A stretch of 64,000 bases of DNA, from positions 1,178,001 to 1,242,000 of the forward strand of contig NZ_CP051240.1 in the NCBI RefSeq assembly GCF_017794965.1, written 5' to 3'. This stretch comes from Alcanivorax sp. (GTDB taxonomy: Bacteria; Pseudomonadota; Gammaproteobacteria; Pseudomonadales; Alcanivoracaceae). Each line of letters opens with the position of its first letter. Position 1 is the stretch's first letter. Positions 51,096 to 59,450 of this stretch are shown here, one piece after another. Under the pieces are notes generated by a model. It saw only the letters and a list, made by a program, of their open reading frames with translations, was not told the DNA's origin and searched no databases. Both the position numbers and the translations under genes were made by a program.

Positions 51096-51207
51096 AAGAA
51101 GAGCAAAGTTATTCGCTTCGCTCCCCCTTCGGGCCGCACTGCGTACGTTACTCCGCAGCACACGTTCCTGCAGTTCAACCATCCCGCCGTGCGGCCTGCT
51201 ACGTCGC

Positions 51208-51723
51208 TCAATGAATCTCGATCTTCCTCCGGCCATGGCCATGTTGTGCATGGCGGGGAATGGTCAGGGACAGCACACCGTTGTGAAACACCGCATTCAT
51301 CTCTTCGCCGTCGGCGTCCGCGGGGAGTGACAGTATTCTCTGAAAGTGCCCAAAGCGGCGCTCGCTGTAGTGGTAACCGTCACGATCCGTTTCCTGTACT
51401 TCCTGCTTGTGGCCGTTGATCTGCAGCCGGTCGTTATCCAGCGTGATTTCCAGATCCTGTTTTTCCACCCCGGCCAATTCAGCGGTAATCAGGTAGTGGT
51501 CGTCCCGCTCCAGAATATCCAGATTGGGGCGAAACGGGGCGGTGGGCTGGGCCCGTGGCGCAGGCGTTGTCCAGGCCATATCGCCCAGCATCTGCTCAAA
51601 CCAGTTATCAAATTCTCGCTCCCAGCGAAGCAGCGGGTGACGGGGTTGGCGCTGGGGCAGGGGGCGTTCCCGATTGCTTTCGTCACTCAACCAGTTCCAG
51701 GGTGTCATTTTGTGCATATCCAT
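51208..51723 (-). CDS. Small heat shock protein, Hsp20/alpha-crystallin family
   Basis: 171 residues from ATG 51723, which has AGGAG eight bases upstream; a longer frame to 51885 lacks support. The alpha-crystallin domain runs from about residue 65: FRPNLDILERDDHYLITAEL, LEITLDNDRLQINGHKQ, the conserved FQRILSLPADADGEEM and GVLSLTIPR. A cytoplasmic holdase chaperone. The C-terminal tail is His/Arg-rich. Confidence 0.93.
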   Translation of the reverse strand: MDMHKMTPWNWLSDESNRERPLPQRQPRHPLLRWEREFDNWFEQMLGDMAWTTPAPRAQPTAPFRPNLDILERDDHYLITAELAGVEKQDLEITLDNDRLQINGHKQEVQETDRDGYHYSERRFGHFQRILSLPADADGEEMNAVFHNGVLSLTIPRHAQHGHGRRKIEIH

Positions 51724-51906
51724 CGCGTTGACTCCTGACAGTGTGGTCAGATTGTGGCTTGCTGTACTTTCTGTTCTGAGGCAAAAGGCCCGGCGTTTCA
51801 ATGGTGAATTGCCTGTTTTTTGATCGATGTCATGACGGGGACGGGTTGTTATCCGGTGGATCAAGGGCGCAGGATGGGGGCACATTTCCTGAAAAGGAGA
51901 GCAACG

Positions 51907-52122
51907 ATGTCAGACCATCATGTTTACAAGAAGGTGGAGTTGGTAGGCTCGTCAAAGAAGAGCATCGAGGATGCCATTGAAAATGCGCTGAGCACCGCCA
52001 GCGAAAGCCTGGACCTCACCGAATGGTTCGAAGTCACCGAAACCCGCGGCCATATCGTCGATGGCAAGGTGGGGCACTATCAGGTGTGTCTGAAGGTGGG
52101 GTTCCGGATTTCGGGATCCTGA
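51907..52122 (+). CDS. Dodecin
   Basis: 71 residues: MSDHHVYKKVELVGSSKKSI, EDAIENALSTASESLDLTEW (flavin-stacking Trp) and GHYQVCLKVGFRI. Dodecins assemble as hollow twelve-mers that store flavins. GGAG precedes the ATG. Short heptamer remnants (52127-52150) separate the stop from its terminator. Confidence 0.93.
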   Translation: MSDHHVYKKVELVGSSKKSIEDAIENALSTASESLDLTEWFEVTETRGHIVDGKVGHYQVCLKVGFRISGS

Positions 52123-52154
52123 ACAGCAGCTACAAGCTTCAAGCTACAAGGAAT

Positions 52155-52187
52155 AAAAAAACCGCGCCAATTGGCGCGGTTTTCTTT
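52155..52187. terminator. Bidirectional rho-independent terminator
   Basis: The perfect palindrome ACCGCGCCAATTGGCGCGGT (52161-52180) is flanked by AAAAAA on the left and TTTCTTT on the right. It can end both the dodecin transcript and the opposite deaD transcript. Confidence 0.9.
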
Positions 52188-52274
52188 CAGCCTGCAGCGC
52201 GAAGCTTCAGACGCTCAGCCAGGTACAACCCGGCCTCGCGTTGTTGCTTGTTGCGTGAAGCGTGTTGCTTTCCG

Positions 52275-53930
52275 TTAAACCGCTTCCAGCCCCAGAGAGC
52301 GCTGACAGACCCGCGCGGTGCGGATGGTGTGCAGCTGCTTCGGGGACAGATCATCCGGCAGTTCCACGGTGCTGTGGTCCTGATGGATCTTGATCGGGCC
52401 GATCAGGCGGCTGGGCAGCTTGGCTTCGTTGGCAATGGCGCCAACAATGTTGCCCGGCTTGACGCCGTGATCGTGGCCGACCTGGATGCGGTACTGACGC
52501 ATGGGCTTGTCATTGCGACGCTTGCCACGGGGGCCGCCACGATCGTCACGGCCATTGGCACGGCGCTCACGACGCTCACGGGGTTCGCGTACCTGCTTGA
52601 CGAACTTGGGTTCCTTGAGGATCAGCGGTTCGCGGTGGAACATGGCGGCGGCCAGCGCCACGGCCATATCTTCACCGGACAGGTCCATGCTTTCGGCAAT
52701 CTGCTTCACCAGGGCACGGGTCTCGTCGATGTTGCCATCCTGGAGGCGGGTGGCCAGCTGCTCCTGAAAACCGGCAATGCGCTTGGCATTGAGGTCGTCC
52801 ACGGAGGGCAGGGCCATCTTTTCGATGCTCTGGCGGGTGACGCGCTCGATCTGACGCAGAACGTGCTGCTCACGACGGCTCACGAACAGGATGGCATCAC
52901 CCTGACGGCCGGCACGGCCGGTACGGCCGATGCGGTGTACGTAGGCCTCTGGATCACCGGGCATGTCGTAGTTGATCACGTGGGTGATGCGCGGCACGTC
53001 CAGGCCACGGGCAACCACGTCGGTGGCGACCAGCAAATCAAAACGTTTGTCTTTCAGGCGCTGAACAGTCTTTTCCCGCTGCTGCTGCTGCATGTCGCCA
53101 TTGAGGGCGTCGGCACGCAGGTTGCGGCGGTTGAGCTGCTCGGCCAGTTCCAGGGTGGCCTGCTTGGTGCGCACGAACACGATCACGGCGTCGTGATCTT
53201 CGGCTTCCAGAATACGGCTCAAGGCATCCAGCTTGTTCAACCCGGCCACTGGCCAGAAACGTTGGCGAATGGAGGTTGAGGTTGTGGCGCTGCCACCATC
53301 AATCTGAACCCGCTGGGGGTTCTTGAGATGCTGGTCTGCAACCTTGCGAATAACCGGCGGCATGGTGGCGGAAAAAAGCGCCAGCTGACAGTCGTCCGGG
53401 GTGCGCTCGAGGACCCATTTCACATCATCGATAAAGCCCATGCGCAGCATTTCGTCGGCTTCATCCAGAACCAGGGCTCTCAGATTATCCAGTTTCAGGG
53501 AGCCGCGTTCCATGTGATCCATGACGCGGCCGGGGGTGCCGACAATGACCTGGGCGCCGCCACGCAGGCCCTTGAGCTGGGTGCGGTATTCACCGCCACC
53601 ATAGATAGGCAGGACCTGAAGGCCCTTGATGTCGGCTGCAAATTCTTCACAGGCAGTGGCGACCTGGATAGCCAGTTCGCGGGTGGGGGCCAGGATCAGC
53701 ATCTGCGGTTCACGCAGGCTGGCATCCAGCCGGGCAAGCAGGGGCAGGGCAAAGGCAGCGGTTTTACCGGTACCTGTCTGGGCCTGACCCAACAAATCGT
53801 GGCCATCGAGCAACAGCGGGATGGCTTGCGCCTGAATCGGCGACGGCTCTTCGAAGCCCTGTCGGGCAATAGCGGAGAGCAAAACCTCGGGCAGGCCAAG
53901 AGTGGCGAACCCGGCACGGGAATCTGACAT
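52275..53930 (-). CDS. deaD: DEAD-box ATP-dependent RNA helicase, DeaD/CsdA type
   Basis: 551 residues. Q-motif (FEEPSPIQAQAIPLLLDGHD), Walker A AQTGTGKT, VLDEADEML, FSATMPP, then the helicase C-terminal VATDVVARGLDVPRITHVIN and HRIGRTGRAGRQG. Residues about 460-551 include a basic RGG-like stretch (RRANGRDDRGGPRGKRRN) and a DbpA-type RNA-binding domain (IQVGHDHGVKPGNIVGAI). It unwinds structured RNA in ribosome assembly and cold adaptation. Confidence 0.93.
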   Translation of the reverse strand: MSDSRAGFATLGLPEVLLSAIARQGFEEPSPIQAQAIPLLLDGHDLLGQAQTGTGKTAAFALPLLARLDASLREPQMLILAPTRELAIQVATACEEFAADIKGLQVLPIYGGGEYRTQLKGLRGGAQVIVGTPGRVMDHMERGSLKLDNLRALVLDEADEMLRMGFIDDVKWVLERTPDDCQLALFSATMPPVIRKVADQHLKNPQRVQIDGGSATTSTSIRQRFWPVAGLNKLDALSRILEAEDHDAVIVFVRTKQATLELAEQLNRRNLRADALNGDMQQQQREKTVQRLKDKRFDLLVATDVVARGLDVPRITHVINYDMPGDPEAYVHRIGRTGRAGRQGDAILFVSRREQHVLRQIERVTRQSIEKMALPSVDDLNAKRIAGFQEQLATRLQDGNIDETRALVKQIAESMDLSGEDMAVALAAAMFHREPLILKEPKFVKQVREPRERRERRANGRDDRGGPRGKRRNDKPMRQYRIQVGHDHGVKPGNIVGAIANEAKLPSRLIGPIKIHQDHSTVELPDDLSPKQLHTIRTARVCQRSLGLEAV

Positions 53931-54865
53931 GATTTACCTATGTATAGGAGGGGAAGGGCTGGGGGATCCCCAGCGAAGAGCGCGAATCATACGCGCATCG
54001 TGTGAAAATTGCACGTTATTTCGCCAGTTCCAGCTGAGGGCTATCGCCCAGACCGGAAATCCTGAATCGCTCAGGAGGTAGTTACGGAGTCGCTGTAGGA
54101 ACGTAGCGCAGCGGAGTAACGCACGCAGTGCGGCCCGAAGGGTGAGCGCAGCGAATAACCTGCCTGCAGGCGATCCGAGTCCAAGCGAGGTAAGGATTCC
54201 AGAGACGCGGATCGAACTTCAGGAACTTGAGGTGCGAACCTGCGGTGGTGGTGGCTCCCGCCTGGCTGACATGACTCCTGCTGATGTCTCATCGCACCGA
54301 TAAAGGTGTTTGTCCTCGCCGGACTGGCCCAAAGGGGGAACTGGCTCCCCCTCTGGCGTTCCGGCCATTCCCCGGTATGGGAATGGCGCTCCAGCGGGCA
54401 AAACATGTTTTGCAAACCCCCGCTTCCGCCCCCTTACCCCGACTCCGTTCGGCCCGCTCCGCGGGCACACTCCGGTACTCACGATCTGGCGGACGCAAAA
54501 AAGACTCGCTCCGCTCAGACAGGTTTTTTGCTCTACGCCGCCAGATCCTTCCGTTCCTCGACTCACTCTAACGGGGAAGCTGCCGTGCTGATGGCATTGG
54601 CGTTTTTTCTCGCGCAAACGTTCGCGATAGCTGTAGGAACGTAGCGCAGCGGAGTAACGCACGCAGTGCGGCCCGAAGGGTGAGCGCAGCGAATAACCTG
54701 CCTGCAGGCGATCCGAGCCTAAGCGAGGTATGGATTCCAGAGACGGTTTCGAATTGCAGAAAGAAGACCTCCCTTCGGTCGCCGTGCTGAGCACGGTTCG
54801 TCCCCTGGAAGGGAACGCCTACAGGGAGAGCAAATGACTCTACGGGACACCAGCCTCAAATACGC
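53931..54865. repeat. REP-rich stretch with two 116-bp direct repeats
   Basis: Nearly identical REP units occur at 54092-54207 and 54630-54745, both TGTAGGAACGTAGCGCAGCG followed by GAGTAACGCACGCAGTGCGG. The 420 bp between them are GC-rich with many small palindromes (CTTCGGCCCGCTCCGCGGGC-like text at about 54447) and open frames in several phases, none with a family feature. A further partial REP (TTCCCTTCCAGGGGACGAAC inverse) is near 54795. I see no gene. Confidence 0.75.
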
Positions 54866-54899
54866 AAAAGGCCCGCACAGTCTCCCGGGCGGGCCTTTT
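54866..54899. terminator. Bidirectional rho-independent terminator
   Basis: AAAAGGCCCGC (54866-54876) and GCGGGCCTTTT (54889-54899) form an eleven-pair stem with built-in A and T tracts. It lies just past the stop of the MaoC gene. Confidence 0.88.
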
Positions 54900-54919
54900 A
54901 TTCGTCAGGCGTCTGGCTT

Positions 54920-55792
54920 TTAGCCTTCCACCGCCCGGATCTGGCCTGCCAGGTGCGGCTTGATGCCGTCCTTGGCCAACAGACGGAAGTCGCTGCCGCC
55001 TTTCACTGCCACGTTCTCGAACTTGACGGTGGCGGGGATGAACATGGGCAGCTTGAACTGCACGTCCACAGTGAAGGCCGTTTCCGGCAGCTGGTTCTGC
55101 AGCTCGGCCAGGCAGCGCGCCTTGGACCACATGCCGTGGGCGATCTGGCGCTTGAAGCCGAACAGCTTGGCAGACAACGGGTACAGGTGAATCGGGTTAC
55201 GGTCACCGGAGACGGCGCCATAGCGGCGGCCGGTATCGCCGGGTACTTTCCACTCAACCGTGTTGGTGGCCGGTTCCGGCTTGGCGGCTTCCTTCTTCTT
55301 GCCGCCACCACCGCCGCCGGAGCGGAAGAAATTCACCGACTCACTTTCCCATACTCGCTCACCGCCGGTGCTGATGCTGGTGAAGATAGAGAACTCGTAG
55401 CCCTTATCCACCTTGTTCAGGTTGCCCAGGTAGCACTTCACGTTCAGCTGTTCTTTCTCGCTGATCGGGCGGTACTGGGTGATGCTGTTGCGAACGTGCA
55501 CCAGACCCATGGCCGGGAACGGAAAGTCGTCGGTCATCATCAGGGCCATGTGCAGCGGGAACGCATGCATGTGCGGATAAGTCACCGGCAGTTTGCCGTC
55601 AGCTGCGAAACCACACACCTTGCGATAGGCCGCCAGGTGCTTCTCGTCCAGGGCCACATCATTAAGACGGAGACCGGTATTCGGCAAAGAAGGGTTCTTG
55701 CCCGGCTTGACGGTGGCGCGCAGCACGGCCTTGGCAAAGTTGACGACCATGGGCGGTGGATTACGCAGTTCGCGGAAGGTGACTTCGCTCAT
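54920..55792 (-). CDS. MaoC-like dehydratase (double hot-dog)
   Basis: 290 residues. The second half carries the hydratase-2 signature YGAVSGDRNPIHLYPLSAKL, then FKRQIAHGMWSKARCLAEL. The N-terminal half has a degenerate hot dog (LPVTYPHMHAFPLHMALM). A Gly-rich linker (RSGGGGGGKKKEAAK) joins them. It would hydrate enoyl-CoA to R-3-hydroxyacyl-CoA in fatty-acid oxidation or PHA supply. Family wording is close to the Alcanivorax/Pseudomonas acyl dehydratases. Confidence 0.9.
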   Translation of the reverse strand: MSEVTFRELRNPPPMVVNFAKAVLRATVKPGKNPSLPNTGLRLNDVALDEKHLAAYRKVCGFAADGKLPVTYPHMHAFPLHMALMMTDDFPFPAMGLVHVRNSITQYRPISEKEQLNVKCYLGNLNKVDKGYEFSIFTSISTGGERVWESESVNFFRSGGGGGGKKKEAAKPEPATNTVEWKVPGDTGRRYGAVSGDRNPIHLYPLSAKLFGFKRQIAHGMWSKARCLAELQNQLPETAFTVDVQFKLPMFIPATVKFENVAVKGGSDFRLLAKDGIKPHLAGQIRAVEG

Positions 55793-55940
55793 TACAGGTT
55801 CCTTTCACGTTGCAAATGGGGCGAAAGCTTGGCCCGGCTAAGGCCATGAATGGAACGCAGTATAGAGCAGGGAAATGGGGGTGCTATTGGCCGAGCAGCC
55901 GGCTACAGCGGCAGCTTAATCACCGCCGCGTTTGTTCGAA

Positions 55941-56591
55941 TCAGCTGCTGGGTTGGGAGGATTTCCACTGGGTTACCCCCAGGAAAATCAGGCGCAGCTG
56001 CTTCTCGGCCGCAATCAAGACCTGTTGCTGACCGAAATCATCGCTCTCTTCCAGTTCCAGCATTTCCTGGGTGAGGGCGGTGACATTGTTGACCACCAGG
56101 GCCGCCATCATCTGCAGGTCTTCCGAGCTGAAGTGATTCAGGAACGGAAAGCGGGCCATGTCCATGGCCAGTTCGTTGGTGAACATGCGGATCTCGCGGC
56201 GGATGGCATTGCGCATGGTGGGCGTGCCCCCAAACAGCTCCTTGGCCACGAACAGGAAGTGGGCGCGATTCTCGCGGACGTAATTGAAGTAGGTCTCCAC
56301 GGAGCCGCGCAGCATGTTTTCGTCAGGGGTTTGTTCCTGGCGAACCTGACGCATCATCTGCCGCAAGGTCCGGAAGGACTCGTCCAGCAGGGTCAGCCCG
56401 AGGGCGCTCATGTCGGGAAAGTGGCGGTAAAACGCGGTGGGCACCACGCCGGCGCGCTTGGTGACTTCGCGCAGGCTGAGACTCGAAAAGGGGGCTTTCT
56501 TGACCACCAGATCCAGTGCTGCCGCCATCAATGCCTCACGGGTTTGCCCCCGTTTGGGCTTGCGGGTTTTGCTGCTGGCTTCTCTGGTCAT
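55941..56591 (-). CDS. TetR-family repressor, DesT/FabR-like
   Basis: 216 residues. The helix-turn-helix is ALDLVVKKAPFSSLSLREVT followed by KRAGVVPTAFYRHFPDMSAL, matching the FabR/DesT pattern. The C-terminal domain (ETYFNYVRENRAHFLFVAKE) would bind acyl-CoA. It is divergent from a DesC/DesB-like pair, the arrangement seen for Pseudomonas DesT, which senses the ratio of unsaturated to saturated acyl-CoA. TTGGAGA precedes the ATG. Confidence 0.85.
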   Translation of the reverse strand: MTREASSKTRKPKRGQTREALMAAALDLVVKKAPFSSLSLREVTKRAGVVPTAFYRHFPDMSALGLTLLDESFRTLRQMMRQVRQEQTPDENMLRGSVETYFNYVRENRAHFLFVAKELFGGTPTMRNAIRREIRMFTNELAMDMARFPFLNHFSSEDLQMMAALVVNNVTALTQEMLELEESDDFGQQQVLIAAEKQLRLIFLGVTQWKSSQPSS

Positions 56592-56703
56592 CGAGTCTTG
56601 TCTCCAAAAATACGCTGTAAATTCTCTCTTTTGTGGGGCTGTGATGCAACAGCTTCAGAAATCACGGCTGTAAGTCTTTAAAACGGAAGGGTTTTATTTT
56701 TTT

Positions 56704-56760
56704 AGTGTACAGGTGTTGACAAAAAGTCCGGCGCAAATAAAAATGAGCACAACTGTTCAC
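56704..56760 (+). promoter_or_regulatory. Desaturase operon promoter with two DesT/FabR-like operators
   Basis: The -35 TTGACA (56716-56721) and -10 TAAAAA (56738-56743) are 16 bases apart. Operator 1, AGTGTACAGGTGTTGAC (56704-56720), covers the -35. Operator 2, GAGCACAACTGTTCAC (56745-56760), follows the -10. Both share the core ACAnnTGT, and operator 2 read in reverse is AGTGAACAGTTGT, very like operator 1. The assignment to the adjacent TetR protein is inference. Confidence 0.65.
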
Positions 56761-56776
56761 TTTAAGGGGTTTTCCC

Positions 56777-57901
56777 ATGAGCGCAACAACACAGACATCC
56801 CATCGTTTTCAGCAAGGCATTAACCGCCTGCTGCAGTCCCGTGTTGCTGAGGTATTGAGCTACCCACATGGTGTAGATCGCTACCTGGAAGTGTTTAACC
56901 CCCTGTGGTCGGCCACGGAAGTGCGTGCCCGGGTGGATGCCGTACAACATTTGACGGCGGATAGTGTGACCCTGACCCTCAAGCCGAATAGCAACTGGGA
57001 AGGCTTCATTCCCGGGCAGTTCGTGCAGCTGACGGTCAGCATCAACGGCAAGCTTCACACCCGCTGTTACTCGCCGGCCAACTCCCTGCATCGCAAGGAC
57101 GGCACCATTGAGTTAACCGCGAAAGCCCATGCCGACGGCTTTGTATCTCGCTACCTGCGGGAAGGCCTGCGGGTGGGAGAGGTGGTGACCCTGTCCCAGG
57201 CGGGCGGTGAGTTCGCCCTGCCGGCCCAGCGTCCTGACCGGGTTCTGTTGATCAGTGGCGGCAGCGGTATCACGCCAGTGATGTCCATGCTGCGTACTCT
57301 CTGTGACGAGGGCTACAAGGGAGATATTACCTTCCTGCATTACGCCAACCGCGCGGACGACATGATCTATGCGGACGAAGTGGCCGACATTGCCGCCCGT
57401 TTCGATAATGTCACCGTGCTCCGTGCCTTTGCGGATGCGCAGGACAAGGGTGAGCTGAGCGGTCTGTTTTCAAGTGAACACCTGTTCAAATCTGTTCCGG
57501 ACTTTGCACAGGCAACCACATTTCTGTGTGGCCCGCCGCCGATGATGGCCGCGGTGGAAAAGGTCTGGGAAGAGCAGGGCATCAGTGACCGACTTCACAA
57601 AGAACAGTTTACGCTCGCCACTGCCGTCGTGGATGACAGTGAATCTGCTGAAGGCGAAGTGCGTTTTGTACGCAGCGAGACCCTGGTAACCAATGACGGC
57701 AGCAGCCTGTTGGAGCAGGCAGAAGCCGCAGGCCTGAATCCGGAATCCGGCTGCCGCATGGGTATTTGTTACAGCTGCACCTGCAAGAAGACCGCCGGCA
57801 AGGTGCGCGACCTGCGCACCGGTGAGATCAGCAGTGGCGATGAAGAAGACATTCAACTTTGCGTCAGCGTGCCGGTGGGCACGGTGACCCTGGACATTTA
57901 A
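56777..57901 (+). CDS. Flavodoxin-reductase-type electron donor to desaturase (DesC-like)
   Basis: 374 residues: FAD domain (VTLTLKPNSNWEGFIPGQFV; HTRCYSPANS), NAD-binding domain (VLLISGGSGITPVMSMLRTL; TFLCGPPPMMAAVEKVW) and a C-terminal plant-type 2Fe-2S ferredoxin with GCRMGICYSCTCKKTAG and a fourth Cys in IQLCVSVP. It would carry electrons from NAD(P)H to the desaturase 18 bases downstream. In P. aeruginosa the equivalent DesC serves DesB. Confidence 0.9.
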   Translation: MSATTQTSHRFQQGINRLLQSRVAEVLSYPHGVDRYLEVFNPLWSATEVRARVDAVQHLTADSVTLTLKPNSNWEGFIPGQFVQLTVSINGKLHTRCYSPANSLHRKDGTIELTAKAHADGFVSRYLREGLRVGEVVTLSQAGGEFALPAQRPDRVLLISGGSGITPVMSMLRTLCDEGYKGDITFLHYANRADDMIYADEVADIAARFDNVTVLRAFADAQDKGELSGLFSSEHLFKSVPDFAQATTFLCGPPPMMAAVEKVWEEQGISDRLHKEQFTLATAVVDDSESAEGEVRFVRSETLVTNDGSSLLEQAEAAGLNPESGCRMGICYSCTCKKTAGKVRDLRTGEISSGDEEDIQLCVSVPVGTVTLDI

Positions 57902-57919
57902 AGGAAAGGAGTCAGCATC

Positions 57920-59062
57920 ATGAGTATTTACAGCACCCTGACCCCGGCACAATTCGAAAGCATCGGCCAGGAACTGGACGCGATCCGCAACCGTGAAATC
58001 GCCGACCTGGGCGAGAAGGACGAGAAGTACATCCGTAACTTGATCAAGCGTCAGCGTCAGCTGGAAGTGGCGGGTCGCGGCCTGCTGTTTGCCGGCTTCC
58101 TGCCGCCGGCGTGGCTGGCTGGTGTGGCTTGTCTGTCAGCGGCCAAGATCCTGGACAACATGGAAATTGGCCACAACGTGATGCACGGCCAGTACGACTG
58201 GATGGGTGACAAGGAAATCAACTCCCGCAAGTTTGACTGGGACAACACCTGCACCAATACGGCGTGGAAGCATACTCATAATTTTGAGCATCACACCTTT
58301 ACCAATGTGCTCGATAAGGACCACGACATTGGTTATGGCATTCTGCGCATGTCCGATGATCAGGCGTGGGAGCCGCGCTTCATTCTGAACCCGATCCTGG
58401 CGGTGATTCTTTCCACCTTTTTCCAGCACTTTGTAGCTGTACAGAGCCTCAAGCTGGAGGATTACCTGATCTACAAGACCAAGACCAAGGAAGAGCTGAA
58501 GGCGGAATTCAAACCCACCTGGAAAAAAATGCGCAAGCAGCTGGTGAAAGATTACCTGCTGTTCCCGGCGCTGGCGGGTCCGTTCTTCCCGTTCGTGTTT
58601 GCCGGTAACGTGGCCGCCAACCTGGCGCGTAACCTGTGGTCTTCCCAGGTGATCTTCAATGGGCACTTCCCGGAAGAGGTGGAGCAGTTCCCCGAATCCG
58701 TGCTGGAAGATGAGAGCCGCGGTCACTGGTATGTGCGTCAGATGTTGGGCTCTGCCAACTTCGAAGGTGGCCGCCTGATGCACATCATGAGCGGTAACCT
58801 GAGCTTCCAGATCGAACATCACCTGTTCCCGGATATTCCGGCGCACCGTTACGCCGCCATCTCCCCGGAAGTGAAAGCGATCTGCGAGAAGTATGGCCTG
58901 CCTTATAACACCGGCTCTTTCATGAAGCAGTCGCTGAGTGTCTGGAAGCGTATTTTCAAGATGGCGCTGCCCGGCAAAGGTAAGCCAGGCGACAAGGGAC
59001 TGCGTGGCAAAGTGATCTCGCTGATGGGTGAATCCGAGTCAACTACACGTAAAGCCGCGTGA
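57920..59062 (+). CDS. Acyl-CoA delta-9 fatty acid desaturase (DesB-like)
   Basis: 380 residues with membrane helices near 50-80 and 155-240. The three histidine boxes are HNVMHG, HTHNFEHHTF and QIEHHLFPD, which bind the di-iron site. It inserts a double bond in long acyl chains aerobically. In one operon with the reductase and under the divergent TetR regulator. AAAGGAG precedes the ATG. A desaturase and cti in the same window suggest active control of membrane unsaturation. Confidence 0.92.
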   Translation: MSIYSTLTPAQFESIGQELDAIRNREIADLGEKDEKYIRNLIKRQRQLEVAGRGLLFAGFLPPAWLAGVACLSAAKILDNMEIGHNVMHGQYDWMGDKEINSRKFDWDNTCTNTAWKHTHNFEHHTFTNVLDKDHDIGYGILRMSDDQAWEPRFILNPILAVILSTFFQHFVAVQSLKLEDYLIYKTKTKEELKAEFKPTWKKMRKQLVKDYLLFPALAGPFFPFVFAGNVAANLARNLWSSQVIFNGHFPEEVEQFPESVLEDESRGHWYVRQMLGSANFEGGRLMHIMSGNLSFQIEHHLFPDIPAHRYAAISPEVKAICEKYGLPYNTGSFMKQSLSVWKRIFKMALPGKGKPGDKGLRGKVISLMGESESTTRKAA

Positions 59063-59128
59063 CCCAATAGTCAGTGCCCTGGGCACCCGGTAGAGGCCGG
59101 TTAGCTGGTTCCGGCCCTGCCAACCTTG

Positions 59129-59423
59129 TGCTACTCTCACTGGGGTTGTAACCGTATAGATAGATATCGCTGCTGGAGTTCATTTTTTCGTCCAGCAAGG
59201 CAGAGGGAGAGAGGTGTAGTTCCTCTTACATGACCGACCGATAACGCCGCTGGGCGGGAAAAGGAGCCCAGCCCTTCGGGTTGAGGCTGAAATGCCCTCA
59301 CTCGTTGTTGCGCCTCGTTCATTTGGAGCAAACCAAACATCTCTCTGCGCGCCTAGATTGAGGGCGTTTCAGCCTCAACAGCGACATCTATCTATACGGT
59401 TGCAGCCCCTTTCGAGAGTAGCA
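59129..59423. repeat. MITE-like element with nested inverted repeats
   Basis: The outer arms TGCTACTCTC (59129-59138) and GAGAGTAGCA (59414-59423) continue inwards into a 31-bp arm, 59142-59172 against 59379-59409, with few mismatches (ACCGTATAGATAGAT core). A second pair, 59281-59300 (TTGAGGCTGAAATGCCCTCA) against 59359-59378, is nested inside. It has no credible coding content. I see no clear target duplication. The right end is 27 bases before the AraC-family start. Confidence 0.85.
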
Positions 59424-59450
59424 TTTTTTATTCGGGGACAAGGCGAACGC

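Noticed and set aside
52023..53279. 418-codon plus-strand open frame
   Set aside because: Antisense to deaD; it begins inside the dodecin gene in another frame and shows no family feature.
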